From positions 1 through 64,000 of the forward strand of contig NZ_BAUW01000002.1 in assembly GCF_000517385.1 (NCBI RefSeq): a stretch of DNA of 64,000 bases. The letters are read 5' to 3'. A program made the translations under genes and the position numbers. This DNA is from Mesobacillus boroniphilus JCM 21738 (GTDB lineage: Bacteria > Bacillota > Bacilli > Bacillales > Cytobacillaceae). Positions 10,759 to 20,119 of this stretch are shown in pieces. Under the pieces are notes generated by a model that saw only the letters and a list, made by a program, of their open reading frames with translations, made no database searches and was not told where the DNA came from. Within the stretch, counting starts at the first letter, position 1. Each line of letters opens with the position of its first letter.

Positions 10759-11640
10759 ATGCCTGAAGGCAAAATTATCAAGGCGCTGAGCGGTTTTTAT
10801 TATGTTGCTAATGAGGATGGAGTTGTCCAGTGCCGCGGCCGCGGTGTGTTCCGGAAAAACAAGGTAACACCGCTTGTTGGTGACGAGGTCGTTTTCCAGG
10901 CTGAAAACGACACGGAAGGCTATATCATGGAAGTCAAGGATCGGAAAAATGAGCTGGTCCGTCCACCCATCGCGAATGTTGACCAGGCAATTCTTGTTTT
11001 CTCGGCAGTAGAGCCTGGCTTCAGCTCAGCACTGCTCGATCGGTTTTTGGTTCTTGTAGAATATAACCATATCGAGCCACTCATCTGTATTACGAAAATG
11101 GATTTGACCAGTGAAGAGCAAAAGTCCCAACTTGAGGCATACGCAGAGGATTATCGGAAAGCAGGCTATGAAGTTATTTTTACATCGTCTGAAACTTCAG
11201 AGGGTCTGGAAAAATTAAAGCCCCATATTGAGGGGAGGATCTCAGTATTTGCCGGCCAATCCGGAGTTGGGAAGTCATCACTGCTAAATGCGATCCGTCC
11301 GGATCTGGAATTGAAAACCGATGATATATCTTCACATCTTGGCAGGGGCAAGCACACGACAAGACATGTCGAATTGATTACCATCAATAATGGACTCGTT
11401 GCTGACACACCTGGTTTTAGTTCTCTGGAATTTTCCGGAATTGAAGCCGAAGAGTTGAATTCATGCTTCCCGGACATTTCTGAAATCAGCGATGATTGCA
11501 AATTCCGTGGTTGTCTTCATATGGCTGAACCTAAGTGTGCAGTTAAAGCGGCAGTCGAGTCTGAAACTCTGCCTGTATACAGATACTCGCATTATAAGGA
11601 CTTTTTGTTAGAAATCAAAGATAGAAAGCCGAGGTACTGA
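10759..11640 (+). CDS. rsgA: Small-subunit biogenesis GTPase RsgA (CpgA)
   Basis: Circularly permuted GTPase that checks late 30S assembly; the Bacillus form (CpgA/YloQ) is also a PrkC substrate. An OB-fold N-terminus is followed by G4 TKMD (112-115) before the P-loop GQSGVGKS (166-173), with G3 DTPGF after it, the diagnostic permuted order. A zinc motif (CKFRGCLHMAEPKC) lies near residues 248-261. At 293 residues it is full length, 18 bases after prkC and 3 bases before rpe. Confidence 0.95.
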   Translation: MPEGKIIKALSGFYYVANEDGVVQCRGRGVFRKNKVTPLVGDEVVFQAENDTEGYIMEVKDRKNELVRPPIANVDQAILVFSAVEPGFSSALLDRFLVLVEYNHIEPLICITKMDLTSEEQKSQLEAYAEDYRKAGYEVIFTSSETSEGLEKLKPHIEGRISVFAGQSGVGKSSLLNAIRPDLELKTDDISSHLGRGKHTTRHVELITINNGLVADTPGFSSLEFSGIEAEELNSCFPDISEISDDCKFRGCLHMAEPKCAVKAAVESETLPVYRYSHYKDFLLEIKDRKPRY

Positions 11641-11643
11641 AAC

Positions 11644-12285
11644 GTGGTGAAAATAGCGCCTTCAATCTTATCAGCTGACTTCGCCCGCCTGGGGGAAGAA
11701 ATCAAGGACGTCGAGCGAGGCGGAGCTGATTATATTCATGTGGATGTAATGGATGGACATTTTGTGCCGAATATTACGATTGGCCCACTGATTGTCGAGG
11801 CAATCAGGCCAGTAACGGAACTTCCGCTTGATGTCCACCTGATGATCGAGAATCCAGACCAATATATTGAAGCATTTGCTAAAGCTGGAGCTGATTACAT
11901 CACGGTCCATGCAGAAGCAAGCAGGCACCTGCACAGAACGATCCAGCTAATTAAATCGACTGGTGTTAAGGCAGGGGTTGTCCTGAATCCAGCAACTCCA
12001 GTGGAATGCCTGAAGCATATCATTGAGGATGTGGATATGGTACTGCTTATGTCTGTTAATCCAGGCTTTGGCGGCCAAAAATTCATTTCCTCAGTACTCC
12101 CAAAAATCAGGCAGGTAAAAGAGCTAGCAGATGCACTGAATCCTAAACTCGAAATCGAAGTCGATGGCGGAGTTAACGAAGAGACAGCGAAGCTTTGTAT
12201 AGAAGCAGGAGCTAATGTACTTGTAGCCGGTTCAGCAGTCTTTAATAAGGAAGACAGAAAAGCTGCTATTGCAAGCTTAAGATAA
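11644..12285 (+). CDS. rpe: Ribulose-phosphate 3-epimerase
   Basis: Interconverts ribulose-5-P and xylulose-5-P in the pentose phosphate pathway. A TIM barrel starting [13 protein letters not shown], with metal and acid residues in [12 protein letters not shown] (His32, Asp34) and HLMIENP, the phosphate loop [11 protein letters not shown] and [10 protein letters not shown] near the C-terminus. At 213 residues it is intact. The start is GTG (VKIAPSIL). It is the last gene of the priA-side operon: a strong hairpin follows directly. Confidence 0.96.
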   Translation: MVKIAPSILSADFARLGEEIKDVERGGADYIHVDVMDGHFVPNITIGPLIVEAIRPVTELPLDVHLMIENPDQYIEAFAKAGADYITVHAEASRHLHRTIQLIKSTGVKAGVVLNPATPVECLKHIIEDVDMVLLMSVNPGFGGQKFISSVLPKIRQVKELADALNPKLEIEVDGGVNEETAKLCIEAGANVLVAGSAVFNKEDRKAAIASLR

Positions 12286-12286
12286 T

Positions 12287-12323
12287 AAATAAAGCCAGCC
12301 GTCACATGCGGCTGGCTTTATTT
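12287..12323 (+). terminator. Rho-independent terminator after rpe
   Basis: A perfect 15-bp stem, AAATAAAGCCAGCCG (12287-12301) with CGGCTGGCTTTATTT (12309-12323), around a 7-base loop and ending in T-rich sequence. The A-rich 5' side makes it likely to work in both directions. Confidence 0.85.
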
Positions 12324-12381
12324 AGCTTATTGTTTGATGTTCTATCTAATAATCTTGATTTGTAAAAAGGAGATCGTCTTC

Positions 12382-13029
12382 ATGAAAATAAACTTAGTAG
12401 CAGGAGGACCATCCAACCTGATACCTGATTTCCACTTGTATGATGAAAGCCATGTAATTTGGGTTGGAATCGATAGAGGTGTATTCTATTTATTGAAAGC
12501 GGGATTAAAGCCAGCAGCAGCCTTTGGAGACTTTGACTCTGTTTCAGAAGCGGAAATGGCAGAAATAGAAAAAGTGGTTACAAACCTGAAAAAATTCAAG
12601 CCTGAAAAAGATGAGACAGATATGGAACTAGCTTTAAATTGGGCTCTTGAACAGAAACCAGAACTCATAACGATATTTGGCGCAACCGGAGGAAGGCTTG
12701 ACCATTTAATGGCTAACATCCAGCTGCTTGTCAAACCACTCCAGCAGGATTCTGCAATTCATATTGAAATTCTTGATGCAAATAACATTTTGTATGTTAA
12801 AAATCCAGGCACTTACACCGTAAACAGAATGGATGAATTTAAATATATTTCTTTCCTCCCTGTAACACCAACAATCTCCGGAATGACACTGAAAAATTTT
12901 AAATACCCATTAAGTGACTGTCATATTCCTATGGGTTCGACACTATGTATTAGTAATGAACTTATTAGAGGTCATGGTACTTTTTCATTTTCTGAAGGCA
13001 TATTATTAGTTGTAAGGAGCAAGGATTGA
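12382..13029 (+). CDS. thiN: Thiamine pyrophosphokinase
   Basis: Converts thiamine to thiamine diphosphate. Family motifs are visible in order: NLVAGGPSNL, FGDFDSVS, KDETDMELAL and GATGGRLDHLMAN. The ATG at 12382 has AAAAAGGAGAT about 8 bases upstream; an upstream in-frame ATG at 12334 lies in the terminator trailer and is less likely. It has 215 residues. It stands alone after the rpe terminator and before spoVM. Confidence 0.93.
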   Translation: MKINLVAGGPSNLIPDFHLYDESHVIWVGIDRGVFYLLKAGLKPAAAFGDFDSVSEAEMAEIEKVVTNLKKFKPEKDETDMELALNWALEQKPELITIFGATGGRLDHLMANIQLLVKPLQQDSAIHIEILDANNILYVKNPGTYTVNRMDEFKYISFLPVTPTISGMTLKNFKYPLSDCHIPMGSTLCISNELIRGHGTFSFSEGILLVVRSKD

Positions 13030-13086
13030 AAGTCTTCTTATAGAGCTCTAATCATGAATTTTAATACACGGATTCTCATGTAAGGA

Positions 13087-13114
13087 GCAATTTTTGCATA
13101 CCCGCGAATATACT
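13087..13114 (+). promoter_or_regulatory. Possible sigma-E promoter of spoVM
   Basis: AATATACT (13107-13114) resembles the sigma-E -10 consensus (CATACANT-like), with GCAATTTT (13087-13094) about 12 bases upstream as a weak -35. spoVM is known to be sigma-E dependent in B. subtilis. The match is moderate and positional only. Confidence 0.35.
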
Positions 13115-13166
13115 ATAAGGATGCAGAAAGAAGACTGGTTTGCGAGAGATGGTGAGGAGGGACGGT

Positions 13167-13247
13167 ATGAGATTCTATACAATCAAACTGCCAAAGTTTT
13201 TAGGTGGCCTCGTACGGGCAATGTTAGGTGCATTTAAAAAGGATTAG
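13167..13247 (+). CDS. spoVM: Stage V sporulation protein SpoVM
   Basis: A 26-residue amphipathic helix peptide that recognises the convex forespore membrane and anchors the SpoIVA coat base. It starts MRFYTIKLPKFLGG and ends MLGAFKKD, only a few conservative changes from the B. subtilis peptide, with the key Pro9 kept. A strong GAGGAGGG site lies 5-10 bases before the ATG. It is a single small gene between thiN and convergent rpmB, and shows that the organism forms spores. Confidence 0.95.
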   Translation: MRFYTIKLPKFLGGLVRAMLGAFKKD

Positions 13248-13296
13248 AAACCGGATAACAAATAAGCAAAAAAGGAAAGTGTATGAAAGCTCTTTG

Positions 13297-13322
13297 GCAC
13301 CCTGAAAACAGGGTGCTTTTTT
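13297..13322 (+). terminator. Rho-independent terminator after spoVM
   Basis: Stem GCACCCT (13297-13303) with AGGGTGC (13310-13316), loop GAAAAC, followed by six T. Confidence 0.85.
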
Positions 13323-13492
13323 GCGGTCAAATGGGAAGAATGAGCACGAGGACGAAATAAAACCTGTTTAGAAAATGAAAAAGGCACCCTAATGGATGCC
13401 GTGCGGTTTCCTGCCGGCTGCTGGAGCCAGGCAGAAGGTCTGCAACTTTTTTTTACTGGATAAGAAAGTATAAATTTATCCACTTAGATTAG
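13323..13492. other. Spacer between spoVM and convergent rpmB
   Basis: With the terminator and the repeat that follows, this forms a gap of about 360 bases between spoVM and rpmB. It holds moderately GC-rich sequence with no gene-like frame I trust. An 80-codon reverse-strand frame here has low-complexity content and no recognisable motif. Confidence 0.4.
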
Positions 13493-13606
13493 TGTCTAGC
13501 TCCAGCGCCTCGAGACGTTTCGGTCCGCCCGGTGAAGTCAAAGAGCGACTTCACCGGGCGGACCTCCAACGCTTGTCGGGGCTGAACAAGGCGCTTGCGC
13601 TGTTCT
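13493..13606. repeat. GC-rich intergenic repeat, copy 1, with an 18-bp hairpin
   Basis: Contains an 18-bp perfect inverted repeat, GGTCCGCCCGGTGAAGTC (13522-13539) with its complement at 13547-13564, around a 7-base loop. It shares CTCCAGCGCCT, CGTTTCGGTC, AAGTCAAAG, CGACTTCAC and CCTCCAACGCTTGTCGGGGC with the copy near 43.4 kb. It sits between convergent spoVM and rpmB, immediately 3' of rpmB, where the hairpin may end reverse-strand transcription. Confidence 0.85.
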
Positions 13607-13609
13607 TAA

Positions 13610-13798
13610 TTATACGCGTTCAACTTTACCTGATCTTAGAGCTCTTGCAGATACCCAAACACGCTTAGGCTTACCGTCCACAAGAATACGTACTTTTTGA
13701 AGGTTAGCACCCCATGTACGCTTGTTAGCGTTCATTGCGTGAGAGCGTGCGTTACCAGAACGAGTTGATTTACCAGTTACTACACATTTACGTGGCAT
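13610..13798 (-). CDS. rpmB: Ribosomal protein L28 (bL28)
   Basis: A 62-residue basic protein of the large subunit, starting [20 protein letters not shown] and ending in the usual [14 protein letters not shown]. The N-terminal region has a single Cys, so the zinc-binding CXXC found in some L28 paralogues is absent. The complement of GGAGGGAAATC gives a strong ribosome binding site. It is the only reverse-strand gene in the window and diverges from the Asp23-family gene, as in B. subtilis. Confidence 0.97.
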   Translation of the reverse strand: MPRKCVVTGKSTRSGNARSHAMNANKRTWGANLQKVRILVDGKPKRVWVSARALRSGKVERV

Positions 13799-13908
13799 AT
13801 GATTTCCCTCCTAACTGACAAAAGCTGAAACTATTTTTCGCTGCAATTCTTTGCATATCGTCAGAACTGCGATTTAACAGGATAACCTTTTCTCTGACAT
13901 ACTTTAAT

Positions 13909-13937
13909 AATTTATCATAGAAATTTCCCAATTGCAA
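13909..13937 (-). promoter_or_regulatory. Candidate sigma-A promoter of rpmB
   Basis: On the reverse strand TTGCAA (13937-13932) and TAAATT (13914-13909) are separated by 17 bases. They lie about 110 bases before the rpmB start. Confidence 0.5.
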
Positions 13938-14092
13938 TAGTTCTGGCGAAAGCTATAAAGAAAAAAACCTTGACATATAGTTGAGATTCTTGCTGAATAA
14001 TAAAGGGAAGGGCAGAATAACTTTAAAAATTGATTAGCTTATAGTAAAATATACTGTAGCATTATGCTATTTTTCCAAAGGGGGAACGAATC

Positions 14093-14455
14093 ATGTCCAT
14101 CGAGCTAAAAACGAAGTACGGACAAATTGATATATCAAATGACGTCATTGCAACGATTGCGGGCGGCGCAGCAGTCGATTGTTATGGTATTGTCGGGATG
14201 GCTTCAAAGAACCAGATCAAGGACGGATTGACAGATATTTTGCGCAGGGAGAATTTCACTCGCGGAGTTATCGTTCGCCAGGAAAACGAAGAAGTACATA
14301 TTGATATGTATATTATTGTGAGCTATGGGACGAAAATTTCCGAGGTTGCCCATAATGTCCAGTCAAAGGTAAAATACACCCTTGATAAAACTGTCGGGCT
14401 GGCTGCTGACTCGGTCAATATTTACGTTCAGGGAGTTCGTGTAACGAACCCGTAA
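14093..14455 (+). CDS. yloU: Asp23/YloU-family protein
   Basis: A 120-residue Asp23-family protein (DUF322): MSIELKTKYGQIDISNDVIATIAGGAAVDCYGIVG in the N-terminal half, ending in VNIYVQGVRV. No membrane segment or signal peptide. Members are linked to envelope stress and alkaline shock, and the gene is almost always just upstream of the fatty-acid kinase gene yloV/fakA, as here with a 15-base gap. The start has GGGGGAACGAATC upstream. Confidence 0.92.
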   Translation: MSIELKTKYGQIDISNDVIATIAGGAAVDCYGIVGMASKNQIKDGLTDILRRENFTRGVIVRQENEEVHIDMYIIVSYGTKISEVAHNVQSKVKYTLDKTVGLAADSVNIYVQGVRVTNP

Positions 14456-14470
14456 GAGGAGGAAAGATTT

Positions 14471-16141
14471 GTGTCTATTAATGTTCTAGACGGAAAACGT
14501 TTTGCGGAGATGATCATCCAGGGCGCCAACCATTTGGCGGCTAATGCCAAATATGTCGACGCACTGAACGTCTTCCCTGTTCCTGATGGTGATACGGGAA
14601 CGAATATGAATTTATCCATGACTTCCGGTGCCAAGGAAGTAAAGAACAATGTGCAGGAACATATCGGCAAAGTCGGTTCCGCGCTTGCCAAAGGATTGCT
14701 TATGGGAGCGAGAGGTAACTCTGGAGTTATCCTTTCCCAATTATTCCGCGGTTTTGCAAAAGCAATCGAAAATAAGCCGACTGTGAACTCTGTAGAGTTT
14801 GCCGCTGCGTTGAATGCAGGTGTTGAAACAGCTTATAAGGCTGTAATGAAACCTGTCGAAGGCACGATTTTAACAGTAGCTAAGGATGCTGCCAAGCATG
14901 CTGTAGCTGTTGCGAATAAACATGAAAGCCTTATTGGTTTGATGGAAGAAGTGTTGAAAGAAGCGAAGGCATCATTAAACCGCACGCCTGACTTGCTGCC
15001 AGTCCTAAAGGAAGTAGGAGTAGTCGATAGCGGCGGACAGGGTCTTGTATTCGTTTACGAAGGTTTCCTTGCAGAATTGAAAGGTGAAAAGCTTCCTGAT
15101 TCCCCATCTGCAATGCCGAACATGAATGAGCTTGTCAGCGCTGAGCATCATAAGAGCGTTCAGAGCCATATGAATACTGAGGATATTGAATTCGGCTATT
15201 GTACTGAATTCATGGTTAGGCTTGAAGGTAAAGAAGCATTTTCTGAGGAAAATTTCCGCCAGGACTTGAGTAAATATGGAGATTCTCTTCTCGTTATTTC
15301 AGATGACGATGTTGTAAAGGTACATATCCACTCAGAACAGCCTGGAGAGGTTCTGACTTATGGACAAAGATACGGAAACCTGATCAATATGAAAATCGAA
15401 AATATGCGCCAGCAGCATACTGATATTGTCGGAGAATCGACAACTCCTCTTCGAACACAGGCCAGTGAGCCAAAGAAAGAAAAGCGGGAATACGGAGTCG
15501 TTGCTGTCTCAATGGGTTCAGGAATTGCTGAGCTTTTCCGCAGCATTGGTGCCAATGCGGTAATCGAAGGCGGGCAGACAATGAATCCTAGTACAGAGGA
15601 TATCATTACGGCGATCAAAGAAGTGAACGCGCGCAAGGTAATCATCCTGCCGAACAATAAAAACATCATCATGGCCGCTGAGCAGGCTGCTGAGGTAGCG
15701 GAGGAAGAAGTGGTAGTCATCCCTTCAAAGACTGTTCCTCAGGGAATGACAGCGTTGCTATCCTTTAACCCATCAGCTGAAGCTGGTGACAACAAAGAAG
15801 CAATGACTGAAGCCATGCAGCATGTGAAAACAGGCCAGCTGACATATGCTGTCCGTGATACAAGTATTGACGGTCTTGAAATTTCAACAGGTGATTTCAT
15901 GGGTCTTGCCGATGGGAAGATCATCCTGAAGGATCAGGATAAAGTCAAGGCTGCGAAGGATCTATTGGACCAGATGCTTGATGAAGACTCTGAAATCCTG
16001 ACGATCCTTAAAGGTGAAGACGCTTCTGATGAAGATGTCGATTCAATCGTCGAGTTTGTTGAAAGCAATTACGGCGATGTGGAAGTTGAAGTCCATAATG
16101 GAGAACAGCCATTATACGCCTTTATCTTCGCGATTGAATAA
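14471..16141 (+). CDS. fakA: Fatty acid kinase catalytic subunit FakA (YloV; DhaL/DegV-associated)
   Basis: Phosphorylates fatty acids bound to FakB/DegV carriers, feeding exogenous acids into PlsX/PlsY lipid synthesis. The N-terminal DhaL-type nucleotide-binding domain has the metal-binding signature NVFPVPDGDTGTNMNLS (residues ~26-42), and GARGNSGVILSQLFRG follows. The C-terminal part (from ~330) is the FakA-specific DegV-like extension. At 556 residues it is intact. The start is GTG with GAGGAGG upstream. In B. subtilis the serine dehydratase genes sdaAB-sdaAA come next; they are absent here. Confidence 0.92.
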   Translation: MSINVLDGKRFAEMIIQGANHLAANAKYVDALNVFPVPDGDTGTNMNLSMTSGAKEVKNNVQEHIGKVGSALAKGLLMGARGNSGVILSQLFRGFAKAIENKPTVNSVEFAAALNAGVETAYKAVMKPVEGTILTVAKDAAKHAVAVANKHESLIGLMEEVLKEAKASLNRTPDLLPVLKEVGVVDSGGQGLVFVYEGFLAELKGEKLPDSPSAMPNMNELVSAEHHKSVQSHMNTEDIEFGYCTEFMVRLEGKEAFSEENFRQDLSKYGDSLLVISDDDVVKVHIHSEQPGEVLTYGQRYGNLINMKIENMRQQHTDIVGESTTPLRTQASEPKKEKREYGVVAVSMGSGIAELFRSIGANAVIEGGQTMNPSTEDIITAIKEVNARKVIILPNNKNIIMAAEQAAEVAEEEVVVIPSKTVPQGMTALLSFNPSAEAGDNKEAMTEAMQHVKTGQLTYAVRDTSIDGLEISTGDFMGLADGKIILKDQDKVKAAKDLLDQMLDEDSEILTILKGEDASDEDVDSIVEFVESNYGDVEVEVHNGEQPLYAFIFAIE

Positions 16142-16231
16142 CGATCAATCAGGGAAATCGCCTATTTTAAAATATTTTCCGGCTGTACTGATTCGGCCTG
16201 CTGGACAAATAAAATTAGAATATGATACTAA

Positions 16232-16262
16232 GAAATAGAAGGGAAAATCCCTTCTATTTCGT
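16232..16262 (+). terminator. Probable terminator after fakA
   Basis: A 13-bp perfect stem, GAAATAGAAGGGA (16232-16244) with TCCCTTCTATTTC (16248-16260), then GTTTTG. The T-run is short, so moderate confidence. Confidence 0.6.
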
Positions 16263-16283
16263 TTTGTATAGAGGGGATTTTAC

Positions 16284-18331
16284 GTGGATGAACAACTGAA
16301 ACAACCAGTAACAGCAGTTAAAGGGATCGGCAATGAAATGGCGGATACTCTGGCAGATATGCAGATCATGACTGTCGGTGACTTGCTTGAATACTTCCCG
16401 TACCGTTACGAGGATTATCGCCTAAAGGACCTGGCTGAAGTCAAGCATGAAGAGAGAGTCACGGTTGAGGGGAAAGTTCACAGTGAACCTTCTGTTGTTT
16501 ATTATGGCCGAAAAAAAAACCGTCTTACAGTCAGGCTGCTTGTAGGCCGGTACTTAATCATTGCCACTTTCTTTAACCAGCCGTATTTAAAACAAAAAAT
16601 AAATGTTGGGGAAACAATCACTGTTACCGGGAAATGGGATCAGCATAGGCAGACAATTACCGCTACACAAATGTCCGCTGGTGAACATGCGATAAACCAA
16701 GATTTTGAACCTGTGTATGCTGTGAAAGGGAAAATGACCGTAAAAACGATCAGAAGGCTGATCAAGCAAGCATTTTCACAATTTGGCCATGAAATAACCG
16801 AAATACTGCCAAACGAGCTTCTGCAGAAATATAAGTTGATTAATCGAAGAGATGCATTAAGGATCATGCATTTCCCATCAGGGTCTGATGAAATGAAGCA
16901 GGCGAGAAGAAGATTTGTTTACGAGGAATTTCTCTTATTCCAGCTTAAAATGCAGTCATTGAGGAAGCTGGAACGTGAACAGAGTCCGGGAATTGCTATT
17001 TCTTATGAATTGGACAACCTAAAGGCGTTCATCACAGGGCTGCCTTTCCCATTAACAGGGGCACAAAAACGAGTGGTAAATGAAATCCTTGGTGACATGA
17101 AGTCACCTTACCGCATGAATCGTCTCCTTCAAGGGGATGTTGGCTCAGGTAAAACAGTAGTTGCCGCGATAGCCCTCTATGCAGCAAAGTCCGCTGGTTA
17201 TCAAGGTGCATTAATGGTCCCGACCGAAATCCTGGCTGAACAGCACTCGCAGTCACTGACACAGCTGTTTGAGCCGTTTGGAATAACAGTTGCTCTCTTG
17301 TCCAGCTCTGTTAAAGGCAAGCGAAGAAGAGAGATGCTGGAACAGCTAAAACTTGGTGAAATTAACGTATTGATTGGAACACATGCTTTGATTCAGGATG
17401 ATGTGGATTTTCTAAACCTTGGACTCGTCATTACTGACGAACAACACCGTTTTGGCGTTGAACAAAGACGTGTTCTTCGGGAAAAAGGGGAAAACCCAGA
17501 TGTTCTGTTCATGACTGCGACACCAATTCCAAGAACTCTGGCAATTACCGTATTCGGTGAAATGGATGTCTCTGTGATCGACGAAATGCCTTCTGGCCGT
17601 AAAACGATCGAAACTTATTGGGCTAAACATGAGATGCTTGAGCGAGTACTTGCTTCATGGAAAAAGAGCTCGCGCAAGGAAGACAGGCCTATGTTATCTG
17701 TCCCCTCATCGAGGAGTCTGATAAGCTGGATGTCCAGAATGCAATCGATGTCCATAGCACACTGAGTTTTTATTTTAAAGAGCGTTACAAGGTCGGGCTT
17801 ATGCATGGACGCCTTCATTCTGATGAGAAAGATCAGGTCATGAAAGCTTTTATTGAAAATGAGGTGCAAGTCCTCGTTTCTACTACAGTTGTCGAGGTAG
17901 GAGTCAATGTACCGAATGCGACTGTCATGCTCATTTATGATGCTGAGAGATTTGGTCTTGCACAGCTTCATCAATTAAGAGGCAGGGTCGGCCGTGGCAG
18001 TGACCAATCATACTGTATATTGCTTGCAGATCCTAAAAGCGAAGTCGGGAAAGAGCGTATGAAAATAATGTCCGAAACGAATGATGGGTTTGTTCTTAGT
18101 GAGAAGGATCTGGAGTTGCGGGGCCCAGGCGACTTCTTTGGTAAAAAACAAAGCGGCCTGCCGGAATTCAAAGTAGCAGATATGGTCCATGATTACCGTG
18201 CATTAGAAACAGCAAGGAATGACGCGACATTGCTCGTCCAGTCAGAAGCTTTCTGGCAGCGTGAAAAATATAGATTATTGAGGGAGTATCTAGCGGAAAC
18301 AGGTGCTCTTGCCAATGAGAAACTGGATTGA
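16284..18331 (+). CDS. recG: ATP-dependent branch-migration helicase RecG (frameshifted)
   Basis: Remodels stalled forks and Holliday junctions. The N-terminal wedge domain is followed by Walker [15 protein letters not shown], the DEQH box ([14 protein letters not shown]), the [10 protein letters not shown] motif and the C-terminal helicase motif QLRGRVGRG with [14 protein letters not shown] lesion near 17655 drops one base in the [14 protein letters not shown]-like segment (GCTTTC- or GCCTTC-type codons read GCTTC). Repaired length is about 682 residues, the B. subtilis length. GTG start with GAGGGG upstream. Confidence 0.94.
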
Positions 18332-18427
18332 CCTTACTGAATCTATTCACTATTACAAGATTCATAGCATGGACGGAAGCAGATTCAGTTGTGGATCTGT
18401 TTTCGTTTATTTGAGGTATATTTTTTC

Positions 18428-18456
18428 TTGCAATCTTTTTTTATAGTATATATACT
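18428..18456 (+). promoter_or_regulatory. Sigma-A promoter of the fapR operon
   Basis: TTGCAA (18428-18433), a 17-base spacer, then TATACT (18451-18456). The inferred start near 18463 falls inside the FapR operator. Confidence 0.8.
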
Positions 18457-18459
18457 ACT

Positions 18460-18479
18460 ATTAGTACCTAGTCTTAATA
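18460..18479 (+). promoter_or_regulatory. FapR operator
   Basis: TTAGTACCTAGTCTTAAT (18461-18478) agrees with the known FapR consensus essentially base for base. It covers the likely start site of the fapR promoter, so malonyl-CoA-free FapR should repress its own operon. fapR starts about 20 bases further on. Confidence 0.9.
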
Positions 18480-18499
18480 GCTCGGGCGGTGTTAAATAA

Positions 18500-19069
18500 A
18501 TGAAACGCAACAAAAGAGAACGACAGTCAGTGTTGACTGAGACGATTAAAGAAAATCCTTTTATAACGGATGAGGAACTGGCTGAAAAATTTACTGTCAG
18601 CATACAGACTATAAGGCTGGATAGATTAGAATTATCTATTCCCGAACTAAGGGAAAGAATAAAGAACGTGGCCGAAAAACGTTTTGAAGATGAAGTCCGT
18701 TCATTGCCGCTTGAAGAAGTAATAGGAGAAATCATTGATATCGAACTTGACCAAAGTGCTATATCAATACTTGATATAAAAAGTGAACATGTATTTAGAC
18801 GAAATAAAATCACAAGGGGACACCATTTGTTTGCGCAGGCGAATTCATTGGCGGTTGCAGTCATAAATGATGAATTGGCATTGACAGCTAAAGCGAATAT
18901 ACAATTCACAAGATCGGTAAAAGAGGGTGAACGGGTAATAGCCAAAGCGAGAGTCGAAAAAATCGATGATGACAATGGCCGGACCCATGTAGAAGTGAAA
19001 AGTTATGTGAACAATGAGCTTGTTTTTAAAGGTGAATTTGAAATGTACCGTTCAAAAAATGAAAAGTAA
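18500..19069 (+). CDS. fapR: Fatty acid and phospholipid synthesis repressor FapR
   Basis: Malonyl-CoA-responsive repressor of the fap regulon. The N-terminal DeoR-like helix-turn-helix ([20 protein letters not shown], residues ~21-40) is joined by an amphipathic linker to a C-terminal hot-dog thioesterase-like domain with [15 protein letters not shown]. At 189 residues it is intact. It heads the operon with plsX, fabD and fabG, and the operator is directly upstream. Confidence 0.96.
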   Translation: MKRNKRERQSVLTETIKENPFITDEELAEKFTVSIQTIRLDRLELSIPELRERIKNVAEKRFEDEVRSLPLEEVIGEIIDIELDQSAISILDIKSEHVFRRNKITRGHHLFAQANSLAVAVINDELALTAKANIQFTRSVKEGERVIAKARVEKIDDDNGRTHVEVKSYVNNELVFKGEFEMYRSKNEK

Positions 19070-19082
19070 AGGATGAAATCCG

Positions 19083-20063
19083 ATGAGGCTAGCAGTAGAT
19101 GCGATGGGCGGAGATAATGCACCAAAACAAATCGTCCTCGGAGCAATGAAAGCAATAGAAAAATATAATGACATACATATAGTTCTTATCGGCGACGAAA
19201 GTAAAATCAGAGAGCATCTGACAAATGAAGAGAGGATAGAAATTCATCATACAGAAGAAGTAATCCTCGGGACAGATGAACCTGTCAGAGCAGTGCGCCG
19301 AAAGAAAACAGCTTCAATGGTCATTGCAGCCCAGCTAGTTGCAGACGGAAACGCTGATGCCTGCATTTCTGCCGGCAATACAGGAGCATTGATGGCTGCT
19401 GGTTTGTTCGTGGTTGGAAGAATAGAAGGGATCGAAAGGCCGGCCCTTGCGCCGACTCTCCCTACAATTGGCGGAGAAGGCTTCCTGCTTCTTGATGTCG
19501 GAGCTAATGCTGATGCTAAGCCGGAACATCTCGTCCAATATGCGATCATGGGCTCGATTTACAGTGAGAAGGCAAGGGGGATCACAAACCCTCGTGTTGG
19601 CCTGTTGAATATTGGCACAGAAGAAAAGAAGGGCAATGAGCTTGTACGTAACACATATGAACTATTGAAGGATGCAGACATCAACTTCATAGGTAATGTG
19701 GAATCAAGGGACTTGCTTGATGGTGTCGCGGATGTTGTAGTGGCAGATGGCTTTACCGGAAATATGGTCCTGAAGACAATTGAAGGTACTGCAATGTCGG
19801 TGTTTAAAATGCTTAAATCGGCTTTGACTTCCAGTTTTAAAAGCAAGATGGCTGCAGCCGTACTGAAGCCGGACCTGACAGTGCTCAAAAATAAGATGGA
19901 TTACACGGAATATGGCGGTGCTGGTCTTTTCGGCCTTAAGGCTCCTGTAATCAAAGCGCATGGGTCATCTGACGCAAACGCGGTGTTTAATTCGATCCGC
20001 CAGGCGAGAGAAATGGTTCAGAAGGATGTTTCCGGTACAATCAAAACTGCCGTAGAAAAATGA
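19083..20063 (+). CDS. plsX: Acyl-ACP:phosphate acyltransferase PlsX
   Basis: Makes acyl-phosphate for PlsY, the first step of phospholipid synthesis. It begins [18 protein letters not shown] and has [37 protein letters not shown] and [17 protein letters not shown]-type motifs, all in the expected order. 326 residues, intact. 13 bases after fapR. Confidence 0.96.
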   Translation: MRLAVDAMGGDNAPKQIVLGAMKAIEKYNDIHIVLIGDESKIREHLTNEERIEIHHTEEVILGTDEPVRAVRRKKTASMVIAAQLVADGNADACISAGNTGALMAAGLFVVGRIEGIERPALAPTLPTIGGEGFLLLDVGANADAKPEHLVQYAIMGSIYSEKARGITNPRVGLLNIGTEEKKGNELVRNTYELLKDADINFIGNVESRDLLDGVADVVVADGFTGNMVLKTIEGTAMSVFKMLKSALTSSFKSKMAAAVLKPDLTVLKNKMDYTEYGGAGLFGLKAPVIKAHGSSDANAVFNSIRQAREMVQKDVSGTIKTAVEK

Positions 20064-20119
20064 TAAAAGTAATCGAAGCTACGATGAACATAAAATAACG
20101 AGTTAAAGGGGAATCTTTC

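Noticed and set aside
13244-13483. 79-codon reverse-strand frame between spoVM and rpmB
   Set aside because: It overlaps the spoVM terminator and contains no known domain.
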